Shown here: positions 52,938-61,848 of the stretch, one piece after another
How positions within the stretch are numbered: the first letter of the stretch is position 1
Layout: each line of letters opens with the position of its first letter
NCBI GenBank assembly: GCA_018287875.1
Contig: JAGVVL010000022.1
Location: 1,860,001-1,924,000 of the forward strand
Direction: 5' to 3'
DNA: 64,000 bases
Source: Nigrospora sphaerica
Lineage: Eukaryota > Ascomycota > Sordariomycetes > Amphisphaeriales > Apiosporaceae
Program-made: the position numbers and the translations under genes
Notes under the pieces: model-generated
Told to the model about the DNA's origin: nothing
The model's input: the letters and a program-made list of their open reading frames with translations, nothing else
Databases searched by the model: none

Positions 52938-54035
52938 GCCACGCCGGGAGTACACCTCCCCGGGCCGGTTATCCCTGTGGATGATGGAGAAGCCGCCTTC
53001 GCCCATTAGTGAGCAGACAAGCCATCCTCATGGATCAGTGATTGTTTTCTTTAGCAAGGTGTTTAGAATAGAGCATTTCCGGCGAGATTGGACAATCGCG
53101 CGGCGTTGAAGGGGGTGGTGTATATACATGGCAAAATCGGATGTGACATGAGCAACCCTTATTGCAGTCCCAGGAGTATTGACGAGAATCTCACTTTCTT
53201 AATTCATCTCAATCACCACTGCTCGTCACGTGTCGCCTTATTCGTCCCATGCAGAAGCGAACAGTCGTCACGGGTTATGTCCAAACTTACAATGGATCCC
53301 TGTCAGTCCCAAGTCCCAACTGCCGAATGCGGTAATCGGGCCCAACCTTGCACCACTTTCGGATGGCTACCGAGCGCAGACCATTAACCCCCGCAATTCC
53401 AGATCTCTAGCAAGATGCATGTCCTGCAGTAGCAGCGGCGGCGGGGCATCAGGGTCTCCTTTCCAGAAGCGCACATGTCTGCTGCGGCAGCAGCTCCTGC
53501 CGACCCATTCCCACAGACCTCAAGCCGTGCGACTCCATTGCCATCGAAATGACACGACAGAAGAAGATACTCGGCATCATACCGTAAGTTGTGAAGCCCG
53601 AGGGTAGGTGTGGTCAGGTACGCTTAGCGAACGGTCTTGTCTCTGCTAACGGTTCTAGGCGAAGCGCCGTGCCGGTGCCGATCAAACCCCTCGGATGCGA
53701 TCCACCCGTTCGGAGATCCCATCACGTAAAATCTGCTCCATTTCCCGTCTAGGCAGCTGCGGCTGCCTTCAGGGCTGTCGGCTGTGGAGCCTCTTCTTTC
53801 CTCACGGCGGTTTACTACATATAGGCCAAAGGCACTGGTTGCAAAGGTTGGGCGCCGCTCTTATAAGAAAGGGAAACTCGGCTTCTGCTCACATTACACG
53901 CCTTTCCGCTCCAGGCACTTCCGTGTGCCTTTTACCCAGTGCCTCTATGCGACGAGAGTCCCGACTAGCATCCTCCAGTTTTGCCACACCCGACCACCTT
54001 CGTTTGTGTCCGATTGCCTTTTCCCGCTATTCGAC
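52938..54035. other. Intergenic, no gene seen
   Basis: Only short frames. The frame of the next gene is open upstream to 53784, but that part (PLLSSRRFTTYRPKALV) is basic, Cys-scattered and not family-like, so it is read as leader. Confidence 0.45.
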
Positions 54036-55622
54036 ATGGTCAGGGTTACGAAACCCCGTCTGCAGATCGACAATGTTGTCGACAATGAGATCGTCCACCA
54101 GAGATGCTTACTGGTGAAGGGCACCACCTGCGGCGGCCCCTCGGCCGCAGACGGCGGCTCCAACGCCGAGACTGTTCTGGTGGTGAAATCTCGAGACGCT
54201 TTCGCAGAATGGGCGTCGCAGGAAGAATGGCCCGTGATAAACGACGCGTTCCGTTGTCTCGTGACGCTTCAGCCGGGCCCTAACGAGCTCGAGCTCGAGA
54301 TACACCACGGCGCCGAGCTCTTCAGTTCGGTGAAGTTTACTGTCCAGTACCACCCGCTTCTACAGCTGCCATCCCTAAATCTGGCCATCATTGTTGCCAA
54401 GGACTCAGCCGACGCGCCGACCCAGGAGGGCGCCGACTCCGGCGCCTGCAGTGCCTTGGACACGGCCATCGCCAAGCTGCGCACGACGGCTTACATGTGG
54501 CAGGCCTACATAGCCGAGACGATGCGGGCGGCGGGGCTGGGTCGACGCTCCTTCCGCCTGGACGAGGCGTGGACGGTTAATGTCGCGACGGCGCGCATGG
54601 ATGCCCGGGCCCAAGTCCACGTGGTCCGCAGCGAGCGCACCGCCGCCGAGTTACGGAGCCTCGACTATGGCCCCGGGGAGCGCAGCAGCAGTGATCGGGA
54701 CCCTTTGATGTCGCCCTTCGAGCGGGACCTGGCCGCGTACGGCGCGCCCTTCGTCGGCGACGCCCGGCCCGTGGCGGCCGTCATGGTCTTCGACGAGGCC
54801 TGGGAGTACGCAGCGGACCAGGATGGGACCCTGGCTGACGTGCCACTCGCTTGGTGCAAGCCAAACCGGCCCGAGATCTCGTTCTGCCTCTTCAGCAGCC
54901 GCCTGGCGTACGCTTGGCCGCGCTCCCGCCAAGAGGTGCCGGCCTGCTTGCTGGACACGCGGCCGCTCGGCCGCTCGGCCCCCGTAGCCGGCTACCGCGA
55001 CCTGACGAGGGAGGAGGCCTGCGCCGATGGTCAAACCGAGGTTTTGTTCCGCTTAACAACCACCTGGGGTTGTGTCAATACGCTCCATTTCTCGGGCAAC
55101 GCAAACTGGAAACACACCTTCGTGCCGACGGCGGAACCGCACGACACCCGTTGGCGTCTCCCCGAGGGCCTTCGGCTTCGCCTGCGCGGCCACTTCAGGC
55201 TGCCGGGTGATAGGCCGACAGAGGAACCCCCGAGCCACGGTCTGGCCCACGGGGAGAGTGACGCCGATGAGGAAAGTGACGTCGAATACGAAGACGTGTA
55301 CGAAGACAGCGTCGACGAAGACGACATAATCACGCATTGTCTGATCGATGACGACGACCATAAAACCTTGGTCATCACCTACCGGCAGGGCCTGGCCCAG
55401 GTGTGTCTGATACGCAGCGGGAACACGGTCTGGGAGCATAACTACTACGTCGGCGCCCTGCCGCCGGCTGTGGTGCGCATCGACCAGGACGATGTGTCGG
55501 ACGCGCTGGAGGGCTCCGACGCCAGGCGCGTCAGCCTGCGGATCACGGGCATGGACGGCCACTGGCGCGAGGACGACATCGCGGACCTCTTCGCCAGCCG
55601 GCGGGCGCCCCGGGCCGCCTAG
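54036..55622 (+). CDS. Metallopeptidase-family (PF12044-type) protein lacking the HExxH zinc site
   Basis: Single exon, 528 aa from MVRVTKPRLQIDNVVDNE. The first ~300 residues follow the fungal putative zinc metalloproteinase family (yeast YIL108W type): VVDNEIVHQRCLLVKG, a beta domain, LPSLNLAIIVAKDS, TTAYMWQAYIAETMRAAGL-GRRSFRLDEAW, then VHVVRSERTAAELR and APFVGDARPVAAVMVFD, and FCLFSSRLAYAWPRSRQEV with ACLLDTRPLG. At the point where the family has HEVGHxFGxPH the sequence instead passes to EVLFRLTTTWGCVNTLHF. No HExxH occurs anywhere. The rest is a beta-rich domain with an acidic run (ESDVEYEDVYEDSVDEDD). It is probably a non-catalytic paralog. An in-frame ATG at 53784 is less likely. Confidence 0.75.
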   Translation: MVRVTKPRLQIDNVVDNEIVHQRCLLVKGTTCGGPSAADGGSNAETVLVVKSRDAFAEWASQEEWPVINDAFRCLVTLQPGPNELELEIHHGAELFSSVKFTVQYHPLLQLPSLNLAIIVAKDSADAPTQEGADSGACSALDTAIAKLRTTAYMWQAYIAETMRAAGLGRRSFRLDEAWTVNVATARMDARAQVHVVRSERTAAELRSLDYGPGERSSSDRDPLMSPFERDLAAYGAPFVGDARPVAAVMVFDEAWEYAADQDGTLADVPLAWCKPNRPEISFCLFSSRLAYAWPRSRQEVPACLLDTRPLGRSAPVAGYRDLTREEACADGQTEVLFRLTTTWGCVNTLHFSGNANWKHTFVPTAEPHDTRWRLPEGLRLRLRGHFRLPGDRPTEEPPSHGLAHGESDADEESDVEYEDVYEDSVDEDDIITHCLIDDDDHKTLVITYRQGLAQVCLIRSGNTVWEHNYYVGALPPAVVRIDQDDVSDALEGSDARRVSLRITGMDGHWREDDIADLFASRRAPRAA

Positions 55623-56747
55623 TCGACCATCGCCGTGCCCGGCACCTCGCTGGCTCTCACGCGGCATACGGTCCGCATACCGGAGCTCGAAGACGACGAC
55701 GGGGAAAATGCAGACGAAAATTAGAAGAAAATTTATTACCCCTAATATACCTCGTGGAGGGTGTAATCTGATGAACGCCACATGCTTGGACGACCACTCG
55801 GTTTCGGAACGGTGGCGCCGCAGCGGAACGGCGTGGGCCCCTAGACGGAAGCGCCGCACGGCTAGCAGAGCCATTGCCGCGCCGTGATTCTGAGGTGAGG
55901 AGGCCGGGGGCCGAGAGGAAGCGGGACAAGGCTACGAGGACCGGCCGGGTGTTGGACACCGCGCCGGGCACCATATGCAGCAAAGCATAGCCATGAGCCA
56001 ACAATTCTCACTTGCTGGCTGTAGGTGGGGAGCATACCTAATTTCGGTTCCATCTGTCGAGTCCAGGTGGCCGATAAGGCGCTTTTCAGACCGGTATATA
56101 ATTGGGTGATATGGTATACGTCCAACTTCAACACCATGCGAGAGTATCAGTGCATACGGGACGTAAATCGCAACGAGCCTATTCGGACGACCCAAGACCG
56201 TCCATGCGACGCAATACCTTTCATATAATCCGAGACCGTTCAGGGACGCCCTCTACGTGCACACCATGCCTATCGCTTGCAGTGATTAGCTAAACGACAT
56301 GCGGGCTATTGGAGGTGGCCAACCACCCATCCTTGCGTGTACGGAGCCAGCGACAGCGGCGGCCGACTTGCATCTGTGCCGTGGCTTGTCCCTGAGACTA
56401 TTTACGTGCAAGATGAAGTGGCTGTGAGTCTGGATAGGCAGCCTTGTATGTGTCTCGCGTGGCTACGGCGCCCCGCCGGGGTTTAAATAGGTAGGCATCC
56501 CTATAGAGTCTGAGGACTTCTTTGACTTCCATCCCCATTCTGTCCTCGGGCGGGGCATACAAGCATAAATTCACCTCCAATGTCCTAAAACCCATCTCCT
56601 CTTCCGCTTCCTCATCGTCCGTGGCTTCCTCCAGCTGGCTCCCTTCCTCCTGGATACCCCCCTGGCAGAGAATACGGCGAAGACGAGGATGCAACGTTCG
56701 CCAACCAGGCCGACGCTGCGCCTCACCGCAGCCAGGCAGACCCAGCT
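55623..56747. other. Intergenic; one protein-like minus-strand frame
   Basis: A minus-strand frame (56694-56398) reads EEATDDEEAEEEMGFRTLE and YRDAYLFKPRRGAVATRD, which looks more protein-like than chance, but it has no neighbours or family. It overlaps the presumed 5' part of the AAA relic on the other strand. No call made. Confidence 0.35.
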
Positions 56748-58787
56748 GTGGTCGCCGTAAGGTCCAGACATCTCTGCAAGAACCACGGCGACCGCTGCCC
56801 TCCGCGATGGAGCGAGTTCCCCATAGTTGAGCAGGAGAACAGCCATCTAGAACAGCAAGCCGAAAAGCTTCCCATCCTCCACCGGCTCTATGTTTCTAGC
56901 AAACATTGGGTCACTCAATGCTTCGCCGTCCATGATCCCAACATGCGGGAAGTACTCGCCGGCGTCCTGAAAGACTGCGAGGGCTTGGACACGGAGTATA
57001 AAGCCTGGGAGCTTCGCCCGCCCTTCGCACCCCTGGTGTACCGCTGGTCCGACCTCGTCAACTTTCCGCTCGAGGCGCCGGCGGGTCCGCTCAAAACTGC
57101 CGCCACGGCCCTCGTGAGCTTCTTGACGCCCATCGTGGCGCCTTACCGGGCAATTTATCTTCAGGCCATGGGGACGAGCAAGGTGTCATACGTATGGATG
57201 TTCTTCGCGCTACATACCCTGGTAGTCACCAAACTCTATGGCGTCGACGCCGTGTGCAGGGTCCTCGTTTGCGACCAGGTGGCTTCAAACCACTGGGATA
57301 TTCACCTAGGATATGTCGATTGGAATGGAGAGCACACCTGATAGGCCGGTCATAGCGTCAGGATCCCGCACTTCCGCGGACGACAAAGGGTCACGGACCT
57401 GCCCCCATTTCCCATGTCATGCCTCGACGACGCGGAGAGTACCAGGGCTTACTTTTTGAAGCGGGGTCGCAAGTTCAAGAGGCTCCGTAGATACCACCTA
57501 ATGTACTGCCACCAGGGATACAAGGTGGTACTTGGTAGGCAGCGGCAGACCCAGCCTTTCTCTGGCAGAGTCTGCATTGATACCTATGCTCACTACGAAA
57601 TTTGCCCCGGCTATGAGAAGCCGGCCTTGATACCGTTCGACGCTCCTCGTGGCACTCACAGTCAAGTTGTTAATGATGCCCTTGGGAGTCACCCAATGCC
57701 CATTCCCGTCCGGGAGACTACCCACTCCCTAACGAGATCCAGGTTCCGAACGGGGCCCGGTTCCACAACTCCCAGTTGGAGTGACGACAAGGGTGGCCGA
57801 CGTCCTGACTTTCGAGAACCATCCGAGCGCACAGAGAACCTCTCACCTCCGACCAATGAGTAGTGTCTGATGGCGACGCCCTGGATCGTGGGTTTTGACC
57901 TCAAGTCGAAGAAGTGGTACGATTTCCAAATCGACGACCTCGAGGATGTGGACTGGAACGACGACACCTTGGACCAGCTCGTCCTCCCCGGCGGCGAAAA
58001 GGACCTGGTCTGGGCTTTTGTAGAGAACAAGACCTCCTTGCGAAACCACTTTGACGACTTCATCCCCGACAAAGGCCGCGGGTTGGTCATACTCATGTTC
58101 GGTCATCCCGGGGTCGGCAAAACATTCACGGCCGAGGCCGTGTCGGAGAGGGCCCGGGTGGCGCTCTTTAGCATGACCGCGGGCGAGCCAGGCGCCAGGT
58201 CGTCAGATGTAGAGGAAAACTTGAAGTATGCCCTGGAACTCTACGGCAGGCGGAACGCCATATTGCTTCTCGACGAGGCCGAGGTCTTTCTGGGTACTCG
58301 CACGAGCCAGGGCATGGCGCGGAACGATCTTGTCTCTAGTAAGAATCCCCTTGTTTCACCTCCCTAGGTATCTTGATACCCGAGAACATTCGCCCAATGA
58401 GGCTTTGTCGGTACCTTAATCCTCCTGACCAAGCTAGAGTACTACCAGGGCATCACCTTCCTCACCACCAACCGAGTTTCCAGCATCGGCCATGCCTTCC
58501 GGTCGCGCGTAGACTTTCTTCTGCCTTACCCAGACCTCTCCAGCCATACGCGATGCCGTATTTGGGAGAACTTCATCGAGCATACTGGACGGGTCGGGTT
58601 TGACGTGGATAAGGAAGCGCTGGAGAGACTGTCGCAATTTCAACTAAACGGACGCGAAATTAAGAATCTCGTCAAAAGCTCCCAGCTTCTCACCCTCATG
58701 GACGGTGGTAAAATATCTTTGCATAGTTTGGAGATGTTGGCCAACAACCGCATCAAGGCATTGGGCATGTTCAAGGACGGCCTGTGA
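56748..58787 (+). pseudogene. DUF7025-type AAA+ ATPase, broken by stops
   Basis: One long frame carries the fungal DUF7025-AAA layout: a DUF7025 part (LPILHRLYVSSKHWV, PFAPLVYRWSDLV, then VRIPHFRGRQRVTDLPPF and GRVCIDTYAHYEICPGYEKP), then MATPWIVGFDLKSKKW and the AAA module with Walker A FGHPGVGKTFTAE, Walker B AILLLDEAEVFLG, sensor-1 ITFLTTNRV, the Arg-finger region FRSRVDFLLPYPDL and the C-terminal LSQFQLNGREIKNLVKSS. The frame is cut by TGA-TAG (57339-57344) inside the DUF7025 part and by TAG (57861-57863) where relatives read DEQCLLATPW, i.e. CAG to TAG. An intron starting GTAAGA at about 58340 has no clean acceptor in phase. The 5' start is uncertain. Not functional as read. Confidence 0.82.
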
Positions 58788-59350
58788 AGTCAAGCAGTTT
58801 AGCTATCATGAGCATCCTTCTCGTCCAGGGCTGAGGACCCATAGATGCTAGGGCCCTCCATTCATCACACGTATTGTTGGTATATTGGTGATAGTTTGCA
58901 ATAGTGTAGGAGTAGCAGAAGTCAATGGGTGATAGATGTTGCGGCCAGCGTTAATACGGTCCGTGATGGAGTACAACCGTAATGTAGAGGAAGATAGACC
59001 ATGCGTCGGCTCCAGCTCATCTCGAGCCTCATACGGTACCAGAGAGCGATAGGAGCACGCCTACTATACCATCTTTCCTGACTTATACACTGGTTCTAAC
59101 AAGAATACTTCACCTCCCGGCGTCTTCGGAAATCATATTAAGGACACAACGAGCGGGGAACAGTACCTTTCGGGCTTCCCAGTTACAAAAGGAGCCCCGG
59201 CTTCCCAATAAATAATCCTTTCTTTCTTTTCTCATGAATATACTAGTAGCAAAGTATCGCATATCGACCCCCCGATAATACTTATCCGGGCGTCGCCCTT
59301 CTACAGAAAATCTTCCTCTTTACTTTTCCACGGACGACGACGACGACGAC
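58788..59350. other. Intergenic, no gene seen
   Basis: AT-leaning spacer. A run of CGACGACGACGACGAC directly precedes the next ATG at 59351. Confidence 0.45.
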
Positions 59351-60477
59351 ATGAATCTGTTGAGTCGTTTCATAAAGCGCATTTTCTCTTCTAAAAAAGC
59401 AGACAGTCGCGATAGCCATGAAAAGACGACCTCTACGAGCATAGCCAAGGCACGAGACGAGCCACCTCCGTATACAGACTCCCGCTATGACGGGGTTCCG
59501 CGCGAAGAAGCACACGCTCGCTGGAAGCAGTATCTTCATAGCGAGACCATCTACAACCTCGAAGGATTCTACGACACTCTCGTCGACAAACTAGGCAGTG
59601 CCACCGTCGCCAAGTACGCCTACGACGCGATTCGTCAGTTATATCTCACTTTCGTCAACTGTCTGTTGGAGGGCTACATTGTCTTCCATTACGACGGCTC
59701 AGCCGACCTGAAAGGGAAAAACCAGTATCTCCCCGAGGCACGGCGCAAGTGCACAGCACTACTGGTCGATCTGTCCAATGTCCTTGCCCGCCGCGAAGAG
59801 AACACGTTCTCTCTCGCCACCGTGGGCAAGGAGCAGACGCGCAAGACGGGAATCGTGGGGCTTGCCGTTCATACACTCTGGAGAGTCGGAATGGCATCGG
59901 CGGAAAAGTTGCTGACCGGTTCTCCGGCGCCCCTGGTTCTGGCCCACCGGCTGCTTGCCCATTGCAACAGAAGCGCCCAGCATATCTTCGTTTACCATAC
60001 CTTGGAGCTGGAACCATCGGCCGAAGACATTGCGCGGCTTTCTCAGGGCGTCCGTCGGGATCGTCCGTCTCGGCGGCAAAAAGAGGTGACTAAACGGCGG
60101 AGCCCAGCCGCCGGAAGACTATTGCGGATAAGCAGCGGGAAGGAGACCTCGCCGCCGAGGCCTCGGCCATGATGGAAAAGGTGAGACAAATGTATGCAGA
60201 TTACGAATCCCTGGCCGAGGCGTGTGACGACGAGTATGACGGTCAATACGACCTATTTGTCAACCAGTACGAGAAATTCCTCGAGGTGTCGAGGGAATGG
60301 CGGGTGGAAGACTTGAATGAAGATCAACTACGGAGCGTCGTTCGTCGGCTGGACAACACGCACCTAGCATTAACCGCCTCATGCATTTCGACAAGCAGTT
60401 TGACGTTGGCGTTGGAACAGGCCTACCGTGCAACGAGAGATACCACGGAATGGATGCAAGAAAGCTTGGTGGGATAA
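59351..60477 (+). CDS. Unknown, mostly helical protein (two-exon model tentative)
   Basis: Exon 1 59351-60085 and exon 2 60133-60477 join in phase across a 47-bp candidate intron (GTGACT...ATAAG), giving 359 aa. Without splicing the first frame ends at 60172 and the second part (QREGDLAAEASAMMEKVRQMY) starts out of frame. The N-terminus is basic (LLSRFIKRIFSSKK) and may be amphipathic; then DEPPPYTDSRYDG, a PPxY-type motif; then helices such as LEGFYDTLVDKLGSATVAKY, AYDAIRQLYLTFVNCLLEGY and GIVGLAVHTLWRVGMASAEKLL. The C-terminal exon is acidic and helical. The weak splice sites leave open that the gene is frameshifted. No family recognised. It lies next to the NLR gene. Confidence 0.5.
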
Positions 60478-61848
60478 TTCGGCAGAGGGTTTCCGAACTG
60501 GGCCGAACGCGCCCATGTACAGAATACTATGGCTACAGAGATCCCGTGTTGGAAGCTGGGTTCGCTGATACTCGAGCGATGCAGAGACGGGTTGAAAACG
60601 GCTTCCTGAGGCTAGGCAAGGCCGTACGAGCACACACGGGGGCCCCTGTTGGCAGGCGATGTAGATCCACATGATTCTAACCGTCACATCAATTACCCGG
60701 TAATCCGTTCGAGGCTCCCGTACTATCATGATGAGTAAGGCAACAGCATTGAGAACGCATCCCCCCATAACCAGCCTCATGACTCCGGGTTTCATTCCCA
60801 TCGAGCGCATAAAGAAGATATGACGCTACATCATAAGATCATCCACCCCTCCGGTCCCATAGGTTGGATAGAAGCTGTTGTATCCAGAACCATACTACCA
60901 TATGCAACTCCAAGTCTAACCACCATTCACAGCTGGCCAAACTTATCGGCGGCGTAATCCGAATAGATTCCTCTAGCCGCCCATTGAATTACGCCTCGTA
61001 CGCCGCCGCCGGAGCCCACGCATGCGGTCCTGGGGTCAGTGGCGGCAATAATTACCCACTCTCGGCTGACCCCGAGACGGATCCATTTCCACGTCTCTTA
61101 TGGGAAGTACGGCGACGGGGCTATAGCGTGGTTATGAGTGTATTTGATGCATTACCGACGATATCACAGTTGTCGCTCCTGGACGGCAAGGGGCAGGGTG
61201 GCGTCCTTGCGGCCACGATGGCCGAAGCAGGCTGTGCTGTAGTGCCTTGGACCAGCATCCTTGTCCGCAGCACCAGTCATCCCACAGATCCGCATGCCTT
61301 GCTGTGGTCCTATCGCATTTGCCTGTTCATTGTACCTTCTACTGTCCAGGGTTTCCTGTAGCACCCTGGCGCTACATACAGCTAAATTGTTCAACGCCAA
61401 GGGCGCTTAACCTGCTCTCCAAGCTGTCCCGCCATGCTGCGTTGAATCATGTGGTAGGACTTTTACTATCCAAGGCAGTTGCTGGTGCAGTTACTGAAAG
61501 ATTAGCAGCCCAGTATGGCATCTTTATGCTTGGCGCACACAGTCTCGAGGCCCGTAGCGATCCGGCTCAAGTTGGGGCCAGAACGCCCCGCATAAGTGCC
61601 CGCGACTCGCCCCGCTGCTTGCAGCTTTCCCATCAGCTTTTCCGCAGTGGTGATTCGCCCATACCAATGGGAGGTCCCCAAAGGCCATCTGTTCGGGGGG
61701 GAAGGGGCGGACGCATCTCAGCATAGCCTACAGACCAACCTGCTTCTAGAGCGTGCCTGTGTCTCGGCTGCGCAATCATGGAGGAAGCCAGTGTAACTCA
61801 CAAATCCCACGATCGTGTTTTCCAAGAGCCAACGTCGGGTCTTCCACA
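60478..61848. other. Intergenic before the NLR gene; possible relic
   Basis: A plus-strand frame (60864-61361) contains LLWEVRRRGYSVVMSVFDAL and GQGGVLAATMAEAGCAVVPW, and another (61247-61726) ALNHVVGLLLSKAVAGAV; they may be pieces of one decayed gene. Family not recognised and no splice model holds. Confidence 0.35.

Noticed and set aside
57280..57365. Intron that would remove the TGA-TAG pair in the AAA gene
   Set aside because: No GT donor with the needed phase and acceptable consensus exists, and relatives of the family have coding sequence at this place.
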